Below are positions 35,634-43,044 of a DNA stretch of 64,000 bases, piece by piece. A model generated the notes under the pieces. That model worked only from the letters and a program-made list of their open reading frames with translations. It had not been told where the DNA came from and searched no databases. The position numbers were made by a program, and so were the translations under genes. This DNA comes from Actinacidiphila acidipaludis. Its GTDB lineage: Bacteria > Actinomycetota > Actinomycetes > Streptomycetales > Streptomycetaceae. Numbering within the stretch: position 1 is the first letter of the stretch; each line of letters opens with the position of its first letter. The DNA lies in the NCBI RefSeq assembly GCF_019890725.1, contig NZ_JAINZZ010000001.1:124001-188000 (forward strand), written 5' to 3'.

Positions 35634-36380
35634 TCAGCTCCTCACGCTTCCGTCCGGCTCCACGGCCAGGTCGGGACACTCCCGGGCGAACCCCTGGCCG
35701 ACCGGGCGCCAGGCGCCTTGGTCGGGCCGCCGGCTCAGCCGGTCGGCCTCCTGGGCGGCGGTGACGAGCTGCTCGGTCGTCAGCGGTATCGCCGCCACGT
35801 AGACCTGGCCGAGATGGTGGCAGTGCATGGTGAAGCGCGGGCGCTCGGAAGGGGGCTCGCCCGCGACGGCGATCACGTCCTCGAAACGCCAGCCCAACGG
35901 GCCTGCGACGTTCGCGAGTCGATACCAACGGTGCTGGTCACGGCGATCGAACCTCAGCATGCTTCCGCGGATCGTGCTGAGGGACAGTCCCATGAAGGGC
36001 AGTTCCGGCACCCCGAAGCCGCGATGGCGGATCAGCGCGTCGAGCACGGCCGCGAACGGACCCGCGTCCGGGTGCGCCTGAACCTTCCGGTCGGGCTCCG
36101 GGCGTGGTGACGGATCCGGCGGCGGAGCCGGCAACGAGCGGATGAAGTCGGTCAGCGCCGCCATCCGCGCGTGGTCGCAGTGGCCGGCCCGGTAGGCGAA
36201 CTCCCGCATGACGCGGGCGTCACGCACGGGGGGCAGCAGTTCGGGCGGTACCGGATGTCCGGCGACGGCGAGCACGTCGGACCTGAGCAGGCCGAGGTCC
36301 GCCGCGATCTCCGCGCACCGCGCCGCGTTGGTGTCCGTGCCGCGCCCGGCCAATTCCTCGAGTATCCGAGTCCGTTCCAT
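35634..36380 (-). CDS. Conserved hypothetical protein
   Basis: 248 residues. I start at the ATG at 36380 (MERTRILEELAGRG). Two similar halves are visible: N-terminal ADLGLLRSDVLAVAGHPVPPELLPP and C-terminal GPLGWRFEDVIAVAGEPPSERPRF share a 'L...DV.AVAG.P' motif, suggesting an internal repeat of a helix-turn-helix-like unit. The two are joined by a Pro-rich linker (PAPPPDPSPRPEP). Short Streptomyces relatives of this kind are hypothetical; DNA binding is only a guess. Divergent from the serpin gene, sharing a 157-bp promoter region. Confidence 0.65.
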   Translation of the reverse strand: MERTRILEELAGRGTDTNAARCAEIAADLGLLRSDVLAVAGHPVPPELLPPVRDARVMREFAYRAGHCDHARMAALTDFIRSLPAPPPDPSPRPEPDRKVQAHPDAGPFAAVLDALIRHRGFGVPELPFMGLSLSTIRGSMLRFDRRDQHRWYRLANVAGPLGWRFEDVIAVAGEPPSERPRFTMHCHHLGQVYVAAIPLTTEQLVTAAQEADRLSRRPDQGAWRPVGQGFARECPDLAVEPDGSVRS

Positions 36381-36499
36381 GACCGTCACGATGACCGCGC
36401 CACGCGCCCACGTCCACGTCCCCGGGTACGGCCGACGGCCGGCGGGCTTCCTCCCGGCCGCGGGCATGCAATTCGCTCGCCACCCGACGGGTCCGCCTC

Positions 36500-36505
36500 T
36501 AGTCT
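36500..36505 (+). promoter_or_regulatory. Possible -10 box of the serpin gene
   Basis: TAGTCT fits TANNNT, 33 nt before the ATG at 36538. A matching -35 is not clear. Confidence 0.3.
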
Positions 36506-36537
36506 CGCCAGGGTCCGGCGGCAAGGAGAGGGCAGGC

Positions 36538-37731
36538 ATGGCCAGTCACGGCACGGTCGAGGCCGTCAACGCGATGACCGCGCGGTGGGCCGCAACCCTG
36601 ACCGGCGAGGGCACGGTTCTCGCCGGCGTCGGGGTGTGGCCGTTGCTCGGGCTCCTCGCCGACGGTGCCGCAGGGCCCGCCCGGCACGAGCTGGCGGCCG
36701 CGCTCGGCGTCCCCGCGGACGGCGCCGCCACGGCAGCACGAGAACTGCTCTCCACCCTCGGCGCGATGCGCGGTCTGAACGCGGCCCTGGGCCTGTGGAC
36801 CGGCGGCACCCTGCCCATCGAACCGGCCTGGCTGGACCGCCTGCCCGCCGACGTGCACGGGCGGCTCAGCGGCGACGCGGCCGGCGACCAGGCGCTTCTC
36901 GACGCCTGGGCGGCCACCTGCACGGACGGGCAGCTGGACTCGATGCCGGTCTCGGTGGACGGCGAGACGCTGCTGGTCCTGGCGAGCGCCCTGACCCTCC
37001 GTACGGACTGGATCCGGCCCTTCACCCCGGTCGGGATGGAGGCCGAGTCGGGGCCCTGGTGCGGGAAGGAGCTGGCCGGCCTCTTCCGGAGCACCCGCAT
37101 CCTGGACCGGGTCGGCGTGGCGGACACGGCGGCCGGCCCCCTCACCGAACTTCAGGTCCTCGGCGCCCACGGCATCGACGTCCACCTGTACCTCGGGACG
37201 CCTGACGCCACCGCGGGCCAGGTACTGGCGGCCGCCGTTGACACACTGCGTGAACGCCGCGCCGTGGTCCCCGGCAGCCGGCTCCCGTACGGCACCCCGG
37301 GACCCGGCGTGTCCGTCGCCGGCGTGCCCAGCCTCGACGGTGAGCCGACCCTCGACGTGGCCACCGTGGCCTTCACCGTCCACGCCCACCACAATCTGCT
37401 GGACCACCCCGATCTGTTCGGTCTGCGCACGGCGGGGGACGCCTCGCGGGGCCACTTCCCCGGCGTCAGTGCCGAGCCCCTGGCCGTCCAGCAGGCCGCG
37501 CAGGCGATGACGGCGACCTTCGGTGCCCGCGGTTTCCGCTCCGCGGCGGTCACCGCCTTCTCCGCAGTGGCCGGTGGTATCCCGCGCTATCCCTACCGCG
37601 CCCGCGAGATCGGCGTCCGCTTCGACCGCCCCTTCGGTTTCCTCGCCCTGCACCGCACGTCACGCCTCGTCATCAACGCCGGCTGGGTCACCGACCCCGA
37701 CACCTTGGACGAGACTTCCGCCGACTGGTGA
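36538..37731 (+). CDS. Serpin-family protein (bacterial serine protease inhibitor)
   Basis: 397 residues from the ATG at 36538 with AAGGAGAG upstream. The outline is serpin: helix A/B region (VEAVNAMTARWAATL, TVLAGVGVWPLLGLLADGAAGPARHELAAALG), LLVLASALTLRTDWIRPF (family: NALYFK..W..PF), and the C-terminal FDRPFGFLALHRTSRLVINAGWVTDP (family: DHPFLF.IR....ILF.G.V..P). The hinge before the reactive loop, FGARGFRSAAVTAFSAVAGG, keeps small residues but not the canonical E-x-G-T-E-A-A-A. No signal peptide, so it is probably intracellular. True inhibition versus a non-inhibitory serpin fold cannot be decided. Its 3' end overlaps the convergent membrane gene. Confidence 0.75.
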   Translation: MASHGTVEAVNAMTARWAATLTGEGTVLAGVGVWPLLGLLADGAAGPARHELAAALGVPADGAATAARELLSTLGAMRGLNAALGLWTGGTLPIEPAWLDRLPADVHGRLSGDAAGDQALLDAWAATCTDGQLDSMPVSVDGETLLVLASALTLRTDWIRPFTPVGMEAESGPWCGKELAGLFRSTRILDRVGVADTAAGPLTELQVLGAHGIDVHLYLGTPDATAGQVLAAAVDTLRERRAVVPGSRLPYGTPGPGVSVAGVPSLDGEPTLDVATVAFTVHAHHNLLDHPDLFGLRTAGDASRGHFPGVSAEPLAVQQAAQAMTATFGARGFRSAAVTAFSAVAGGIPRYPYRAREIGVRFDRPFGFLALHRTSRLVINAGWVTDPDTLDETSADW

Positions 37732-38243
37732 GCGCGGGCCGGCAGCACCCGCTGTCCGGCCGTCGGAGGGATGCCGGCGATCCGCGCGCGCTTCCGCTCC
37801 CGCCGGCACAGGAGAATCGCCTGGACGAACGCTCCCAGGCTCAGCCCCAGCACGATCGGCAGAACGAACATCACTGCCAGGCCGGCTACGATGTCGGCGC
37901 CGACGACCCCGGCGGTGACAACCCGCCCGCTCCACCCGGTCAGGGCACCGGCGGCCATCAACAGCCCTACGACGACGCGCCATTGCGGCAGGAACCAGCG
38001 CTGCCGGAAGTCCACGCCGAGCACCGCCGCACCGGCGGCGAGCAGCACCAGCGCCGCCACCGCGGCGGCCGTCTGCGCCGCCCCCGGCCAGTCGGGCGGC
38101 CGCTCGGCGTGGTCCAGGTCCGTCCCGTACCCCCGCACGCTCAAGTCGCCCACGCCCCACCACGTCACCACCGCGGTGGCGGCCCCCATGACCGGTACGG
38201 CACCGGCCAGCGTCAACGCCCTGCTCCTCGTCATGGGCGCCAT
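37593..38243 (-). CDS. Hypothetical membrane protein overlapping the serpin 3' end
   Basis: 216 residues. The first 150 form about four helices (LTLAGAVPVMGAATAVVTWW, AAAVAALVLLAAGAAVLGV, VVVGLLMAAGALTGW, DIVAGLAVMFVLPIVLGLSLGAFVQAIL) and look genuine. The remaining 50 residues are very basic (MTRRDVRCRARKPKGRSKRTP) and lie antisense to the last 139 bases of the serpin gene. Either a normal stop was lost or the tail is real. Start uncertain between ATG 38243 and 38234. Function unknown. Confidence 0.55.
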   Translation of the reverse strand: MAPMTRSRALTLAGAVPVMGAATAVVTWWGVGDLSVRGYGTDLDHAERPPDWPGAAQTAAAVAALVLLAAGAAVLGVDFRQRWFLPQWRVVVGLLMAAGALTGWSGRVVTAGVVGADIVAGLAVMFVLPIVLGLSLGAFVQAILLCRRERKRARIAGIPPTAGQRVLPARAHQSAEVSSKVSGSVTQPALMTRRDVRCRARKPKGRSKRTPISRAR

Positions 38244-38454
38244 GATGAAGCCCAGGTCAGCCGGACACCTGAGTACGGCTACTCAACTCGGGGTTGGCGC
38301 CACTGTCTGACGTGCGCCCCCGGAGGCAGAGAGGGTCTGATCTCCTTGACTCCCCGGCGTCGGCAGCCCTACCGTCTGCGGGCCTGACCTGCCCGACACG
38401 CGGCGCGTGGGCTCATCGTTCGACCGAGCAATCCGGTCCTTGGGGGGACACACC

Positions 38455-38826
38455 GTGCGCTGGTACCTGGGCGCGTTCAAGAAGTACGCGGTCTTCCATG
38501 GGCGCGCCCGCCGCAAGGAGTACTGGATGTACTTCCTGTTCACCGGCCTCGTGCTGGTCGTGCTGTTGGCCCTCGGGACCGCGATGCAGACCATGGTCCC
38601 GTATCTGCTCTATGTGGTCGCCGTCATCGTGCCGAGCCTGTCCGTGATGGTGCGACGCATGCACGACATGGGCAAGTCAGGGTGGCTGGCCCTCCTCGGC
38701 TTCATCCCGGTGATCGGTGGAATCGTCATGCTGGCCTTCGGCTGCATCGAGGGCGAGAGGCGCCCGAACATGTACGGCCCCGACCCCAAGCAGACGCACA
38801 CTTACGCGCCGCAGCCCCCATCCTGA
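38455..38826 (+). CDS. DUF805 family membrane protein
   Basis: 123 residues from a GTG at 38455 with GGGGGGA 9 nt upstream. It starts MRWYLGAFKKYAVFHGRARRKEYWMYFLF, the RARRKEYW motif that defines DUF805, followed by helices at about 22-45 and 48-63, the second hallmark VRRMHDMGKSGWLAL, a third helix and a hydrophilic NMYGPDPK tail. DUF805 proteins are small inner-membrane proteins of unknown function. It is followed by a strong bidirectional hairpin. Confidence 0.85.
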   Translation: MRWYLGAFKKYAVFHGRARRKEYWMYFLFTGLVLVVLLALGTAMQTMVPYLLYVVAVIVPSLSVMVRRMHDMGKSGWLALLGFIPVIGGIVMLAFGCIEGERRPNMYGPDPKQTHTYAPQPPS

Positions 38827-38916
38827 TTTCGCGGGCGAATTCGATGCGGTCCGGCAGGTCCTCGCGGTACAGAAGACCCGTTGCGCCGGCCAGGCGACTT
38901 CGTCGGCGCAGCCCAC

Positions 38917-38947
38917 GGCCCCCGGGACACCAGGTGTCCCGGGGGCC
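38917..38947. terminator. Strong bidirectional terminator hairpin
   Basis: A perfect 15-bp inverted repeat (left arm 38917-38931, right arm 38933-38947) with one central base. It lies between convergent genes, the DUF805 gene and the pentapeptide-repeat gene, and can serve both. Confidence 0.75.
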
Positions 38948-38999
38948 GGATGCGCACTACCGATGGCTCACCGGGGGAACGTGACGCACGCCGTCAGGG

Positions 39000-39359
39000 T
39001 CAGCGGCGGCACTCGTGGTGGGCGGGCTGCCAGACGTACGTCCAGTAGCCGGCGTGCGCGCGCTGGTCCCGGTCGCGCGACATCTGGTCCCGTTTGCCCA
39101 GGTCCCGCTTGCCCTGGTCCCGCATGTCCTGGTCCCGCCTGTCCTGGTCCCGCTTGCCCTCGTCCCGGGAGCCCTGGTGCCACACCCGCTCCCAGTGGCC
39201 CGGGACCGTCTTGCAGTGCGCGGCCTTGGGCTGCGGCGCGTGGTGGTGATACATCGGGGTGGCGGCCGACGCGCTGCCGACCGCGCCGACCACCGCGCCC
39301 GCGGTCAGGGCCACGGCCACGACGCCTCGGGCCGCGACCCTCTTCAGTCCCTTGCTCAT
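39000..39359 (-). CDS. Secreted protein with charged pentapeptide repeats
   Basis: 119 residues from the ATG at 39359. Residues 1-33 are a signal peptide (LKRVAARGVVAVALTAGAVVGAVGSASA). The mature N-terminus is His-rich (MYHHHAPQPKAAHCKT). Then come about six 5-residue units of the type (G/D)(K/R)RDQ, from about residue 64 to 97, encoded by 15-bp direct repeats. The C-terminus has a Trp pair (GYWTYVWQPAHHECRR) mirrored by HWERVWHQG before the repeats. Two Cys may form a disulfide. Strongly alternating charge suggests a flexible or helical spacer. Function unknown; exported, monocistronic. Confidence 0.7.
   Translation of the reverse strand: MSKGLKRVAARGVVAVALTAGAVVGAVGSASAATPMYHHHAPQPKAAHCKTVPGHWERVWHQGSRDEGKRDQDRRDQDMRDQGKRDLGKRDQMSRDRDQRAHAGYWTYVWQPAHHECRR
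39064..39166 (-). repeat. 15-bp tandem repeats encoding the KRDQ units
   Basis: About six imperfect copies of a TGGTCCCGC-containing 15-mer (plus-strand view) lie in the middle of the secreted-protein gene. Copy number may vary between strains. Confidence 0.65.
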
Positions 39360-39622
39360 CTCAGGCCTCTCTGTACGCCTAGGGGGCTGACGCCCCTCCC
39401 GTCCCGGACCGTCGTGGCCCGGTGAAGGGATCGTGCGGCACAGACACGGCCAAAAACCGCAGAGACGCTGCTTTACAGAGAAAATGAACCTCTTTCTCAT
39501 AAGCCCTAAATAGTCATCCGATTACGCCACTGGTAGGGCGGCACTCTCCCGCGCTTCGCCGATCCCGGGCAGCGCAAGTAGCCGCTTGGCATCAACCCGC
39601 TCGCGCGGGCAAGACGCCGGGC
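39360..39622. other. AT-richer intergenic region with an inverted repeat
   Basis: The segment 39450-39530 is notably AT-rich for this genome and should hold the promoter of the minus-strand secreted-protein gene. GAGAAA (39478-39483) and TTTCTC (39493-39498) form a 6-bp inverted repeat with 9-bp spacing, a possible operator. No gene seen. Confidence 0.4.
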
Positions 39623-39823
39623 ATGACGGATACGCCGCGTGAGCCCGGGACCGCCTGGTCGCCGCTGGACGACAACGAGGTCGAGGACAGGGCGATGGAC
39701 GAGGTGCTCGCCTCGTACACCGAGGTGATCGAGGAACGGGAGGAAACGCGACGCGACCGACCCGCCGACGCCGATGACGACGCCGATGACGTGACCGACG
39801 GCAAGACCGACGACGACGGCTGA
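39623..39823 (+). CDS. Small acidic hypothetical protein
   Basis: 66 residues, over a third Asp/Glu: MTDTPREPGTAWSPLDDNEVEDRAMDEVLASYTEVIEER then RRDRPADADDDADDVTDGKTDDDG. The first half could form a helix, the second half is disordered and polyacidic. Codon use is gene-like but the ribosome binding site is weak. Convergent with the PQQ-propeller gene. Unknown function. Confidence 0.5.
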   Translation: MTDTPREPGTAWSPLDDNEVEDRAMDEVLASYTEVIEEREETRRDRPADADDDADDVTDGKTDDDG

Positions 39824-39849
39824 GTGTCCCGGCCCCCGCGACCCGCGGT

Positions 39850-41163
39850 TCAGCGCGCGTACGTGACCCCGCCGGAGGTGGCCTGCGCGGCCAGTTCGAG
39901 GACTCCGCCGTCGGGCGTCACATAGAGGCTGCCCGCGGTGAAGTGCTGCCGGGAGCTCTCCGTGGGGAGGGCGGCGACGGGGGTGATCCTGCCGGTGCGC
40001 GGGTCGAGGCGGACCAGTTGGGGCGCCGCGGTGGTGCCGGCGAGCGCGTACACCGGGTCGTCGGCCTTCAGCGGAGTCGCCAGCGCGATGGCCGGGATGT
40101 GCCACAGCTTCGCGCCGGTGGTGACGTCGAAGGCGTCGATCTCGGTGCCCTTGGCCGTCGTGGCGGGGGTGATCAGGACGTTGTCCACGATGCGTGCGCT
40201 GTGGTCGGCGTCGGTGCCGTTGCCCGGGGAGAGTTCGGTGTCGCCCACGGCGAGTTTGCGGCTGCTGCCGCTCGGCGCGATGACACGGACGCTGTCCTCG
40301 CCGGCGGTGTGCTCGCCGGCGATCAGGGGCGCCACGCTGAAGACGTGCGCGACGTCGGTGTGCGCGTCCTGCTGACGGCTCCAGAGCTGCTTGCCGGTCT
40401 GCCCGTCGTAGGCGGTGAAGGTGAACGGCGTCTTGCGGTCGGCGCAGTAGTCGTCCACGAGCACCACGCCGGTGCCGCCCCACACGAAGGCGTTGCAGTA
40501 GAACCCCCGGGGGCTGAAGCCCCAGACCCGGCGGCCGGTGCGGATGTCGAGGCCGCCGAGGAAGTTCTCGCTGACGATGGTGGCGACGCCGCCCTGCACG
40601 TACGTGTCGGCGGCAGCGGCGACGGGGTGCTTGGTGTCGGTCAGCGGCAGGGTCCACAGCACCGTGCCGGTCCTGGTGTCGATGCCGGCCAGCGTGGTGC
40701 AGGTGCTGCCGTCCTTGCCGAACGCGACGGTGCCCAGGCCGCCCGCGGTGAGGGTGGGCGACATCGCGCAGGGGCGTGTGCCGCCCTGTGCGGCCTTCGG
40801 CGGCAGCTTCGCGCTCCACGCCGGGGTGCCGTCGGCCAGCCCGTACGCGCTCAGGCCGCCTTCGGTGCTGGCGCGGATCAGCAGCTTGCCGGTGACCCAG
40901 CTGCCGACCAGGGCGTCGTCCGCGGCCGGTGCGGGCCGCTGCCAGGCGGTGGTCAGGTGCCGGGACGCCGTGGGACCGGACGCCTCGTGGTGCAGCGCGA
41001 CGGCCGAGCCGCCGCCGACCGCGGCGAGCACCACCAGGGCCAGCAGGATCCGCCGGGTGCGCCGCCGGCCCGACCGCGCCGCGGCCCGGTCCGCCGCGCG
41101 GGCCGCGGCCCTGCCCTCGGGCCGCACCACGCCGTCCTGCTCCGGCGCCATCTGCGTCGTCAT
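39850..41163 (-). CDS. Membrane-anchored PQQ-like beta-propeller protein
   Basis: 437 residues. A basic N-terminus (RSGRRRTRR) precedes one transmembrane helix (ILLALVVLAAVGGGSAVAL, about 38-57), so the rest is extracytoplasmic. Repeated blade motifs are visible: GLADGTPAWSAKL, IDTRTGTVLWTLPL, LDIRTGRRVWGFS, YDGQTGKQLWSRQ, FDVTTGAKLWHIP, LDPRTGRITPV. The DG.TG..LW pattern is the PQQ/quinoprotein-like blade; residues for actual PQQ binding are not evident. It likely acts as a scaffold or binding protein for the neighbouring polysaccharide genes. It follows the GH26 lipoprotein gene by 76 bp on the same strand. Confidence 0.75.
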   Translation of the reverse strand: MTTQMAPEQDGVVRPEGRAAARAADRAAARSGRRRTRRILLALVVLAAVGGGSAVALHHEASGPTASRHLTTAWQRPAPAADDALVGSWVTGKLLIRASTEGGLSAYGLADGTPAWSAKLPPKAAQGGTRPCAMSPTLTAGGLGTVAFGKDGSTCTTLAGIDTRTGTVLWTLPLTDTKHPVAAAADTYVQGGVATIVSENFLGGLDIRTGRRVWGFSPRGFYCNAFVWGGTGVVLVDDYCADRKTPFTFTAYDGQTGKQLWSRQQDAHTDVAHVFSVAPLIAGEHTAGEDSVRVIAPSGSSRKLAVGDTELSPGNGTDADHSARIVDNVLITPATTAKGTEIDAFDVTTGAKLWHIPAIALATPLKADDPVYALAGTTAAPQLVRLDPRTGRITPVAALPTESSRQHFTAGSLYVTPDGGVLELAAQATSGGVTYAR

Positions 41164-41239
41164 CCCTCGTACGTCCCTTTCCCTGCTCCCGGTGGCCCGT
41201 TCACTTCCCTGTTCACTTCAGTGCCGCGTCCGCGTGCGG

Positions 41240-42295
41240 TCAGCCGCTCGTGAAGGGATGGCCGAAGTGATGGCGCGTCGACTCGGCGCGGAAGGCGGCC
41301 CGGGAGCCGACGGAGGTGTCGATCCGCCAGTCCATCAGTTGTGAGCTGCCCGGCCAGTCCTTGCGCTGGTCGTACCAGACCAGGCCGATCACTTCGGCCG
41401 CGGCCGCGCCCTGGAACAGGTCGCGCACCTGCGCCTCCTTGCGGGGGCTCTCGGCCACGCCGGTCTCGGTGATGAGCACCGGCTTGTGGGTGAAGGTGGC
41501 GATCTGCCGCATCGTCGGCGCGAAGAGGCTGGAGAAGGCGGTGCCGTCGATCGGGCCGTAGTAGCCGATCAGCCCGACCCAGTCGACGTAGGCGTCACCG
41601 GGGTAGTAGGGCGCGAGCTTGGCCGTCGTGCCGCTGTCGACGACGTGCGGGCTCCACACCCAGATGACGTTGCCGACCTTCTGCTCACGGAAGACGTCGT
41701 GGACGTGCTTCCAGGCAGTGGTGAAGTCGGCGGCCTTGGCGTGGCCGGGGCCCCAGGAGTTCCACGGGCCGTTCATCTCACCGGCGAAGGAGAGCACCAA
41801 CGGGCCGTGGTAGGAGGCGATCTGCCGGGCGAGGCTGTGCACGTACGCGTCGTCGTAGCCGCCGGCGATGTCGGCGAGTGCGGTGTCGGACGGCACCAGT
41901 GAGAGCATCGGCAACTGGCCGTGCTGCCACAGGAAGGCGTTGCCCTCGGCGTCGAAGTCGTCGCCCCAGGTGGCGTAGTACTCGCGGATGTCGGGCGCAC
42001 GGCCGGCCTGCGAGGTGAAGGTCTTCACGATGTCGTACTGCCAGGGCGACTTGTCGTCCACGACGCCGAGCAGCCGGCCGGCCGAGCCCGAGGTGCCGGC
42101 CCCGGCGCCCAGGGATCCCAGCTCGCCCCGCAGTGCCGAGACGTCGTACGGCCCGGTGGACTTGGGGCTGCCGGCCGCCTTCGCGGATCCGCCGTCGCCG
42201 TCGGAGCCGCCGCCTCCGCACGCTGCGCTCAGCAGGAGCACCACCAGGGTGAGGACGGCGGCAGCCGGGCGACCGAGGCGATGATTTCTGGCCAT
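41240..42295 (-). CDS. Glycoside hydrolase family 26-like lipoprotein
   Basis: 351 residues from the ATG at 42295. The signal peptide ends in LLLSAACGGG, a lipobox with Cys near residue 24, so it is tethered to the outer face of the membrane. The domain resembles GH26: GRLLGVVDD, REYYATWGDDFDAEGNAFLWQHGQLPMLSLVP, LSFAGEMNGPWNSWG with the acid/base Glu, NVIWVWSPHVVD, YVDWVGLIGYYG and VLITETGVAE with the nucleophile Glu. GH26 enzymes cleave beta-mannans or related glucans. Next to a polysaccharide synthase it may trim the nascent polymer. It is divergent from the synthase operon. Confidence 0.78.
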   Translation of the reverse strand: MARNHRLGRPAAAVLTLVVLLLSAACGGGGSDGDGGSAKAAGSPKSTGPYDVSALRGELGSLGAGAGTSGSAGRLLGVVDDKSPWQYDIVKTFTSQAGRAPDIREYYATWGDDFDAEGNAFLWQHGQLPMLSLVPSDTALADIAGGYDDAYVHSLARQIASYHGPLVLSFAGEMNGPWNSWGPGHAKAADFTTAWKHVHDVFREQKVGNVIWVWSPHVVDSGTTAKLAPYYPGDAYVDWVGLIGYYGPIDGTAFSSLFAPTMRQIATFTHKPVLITETGVAESPRKEAQVRDLFQGAAAAEVIGLVWYDQRKDWPGSSQLMDWRIDTSVGSRAAFRAESTRHHFGHPFTSG

Positions 42296-42537
42296 GGAGG
42301 TCCGATCGGGCAGGCGGTGACGGGGTCGGCGAGAAGGGCCGCCGGACGGACGACGGGGGTCCGCGAGCAGGATCCTATGCTTCGACTGCCTGCTGACCAT
42401 ATTTTCATCTCATTTTGATCACGAGCGTCGGCTAAATCGGGATAAGTAGGCCAAGGGGTCGGACATGTGACAGTTACGAACGCTATTTTTCGACTCTCGC
42501 AGCAGTGGCGGCACGAAACGAAAGCCCGAGGAACTCG
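42296..42537. promoter_or_regulatory. Divergent promoter region of the polysaccharide locus
   Basis: 242 bp, unusually AT-rich between 42398 and 42495. On the minus strand TAGGAT (42377-42372) is a candidate -10 for the GH26 gene; on the plus strand TATTTT (42484-42489) is a candidate -10 for the synthase operon. No clear -35 partners. Confidence 0.4.
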
Positions 42538-42867
42538 GTGACCAGCACCCTGTCGGAAGTCGTCGAGCCCTCCCCCGTGTTCGTCGATCAGTCGGGCCGT
42601 CGCGGCCGGCGGCTGCGCGGTCTGGGATGGGGTGTCGGCGTGGCCTTCGTCGGCGTCACTCTGACGATGGTTTCCGGCCTGCTCGGCACCCAGTCGGACG
42701 CCCCCTCGTTCAGCGTGCCGGACACCGCCGACACGCTGCCGCCCGGCCAGTACGTCGACGCACCCCAGCCCGCGCCGCCCGGCAGGGCCGACCGAGTCAA
42801 GGGCGCCCCGCTCACCGCCGGCTCCCCCACGGGAGGCGGCTCCGAGGACACCACGACCCCGCCGTAA
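42538..42867 (+). CDS. Small membrane-anchored protein upstream of the synthase
   Basis: 109 residues from a GTG at 42538 with GAGGAA just upstream; a GTG at 42505 is less likely. The cytoplasmic N-terminus (TSTLSEVVEPSPVFVDQSGRRGRRLR) is followed by one helix (GLGWGVGVAFVGVTLTMVSGLLG, about 32-54) and an extracytoplasmic Pro/Gly/Thr-rich tail. Its position directly before the bifunctional synthase suggests an accessory role in polymer assembly or export. In Streptomyces mycelial-aggregation (mat) loci a small gene similarly precedes the synthase, as I recall; the match here is by position only. Confidence 0.6.
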   Translation: MTSTLSEVVEPSPVFVDQSGRRGRRLRGLGWGVGVAFVGVTLTMVSGLLGTQSDAPSFSVPDTADTLPPGQYVDAPQPAPPGRADRVKGAPLTAGSPTGGGSEDTTTPP

Positions 42868-43044
42868 CCGTCAGGGCGTCGGCACCAGAGCCCACACGCC
42901 CGGCCCGCACCTCCCGACCCGCACCTCCCGGCACCGACGCACGAGTCCCCCACCCCGAGCGAAGCCGGCCCCCGCCGACGTCCGGCCTGCCCTCCGGCCC
43001 GGCCGCGCCCGACCGCCCCGCAGCAGTACAAGGACTCGTAGAAC

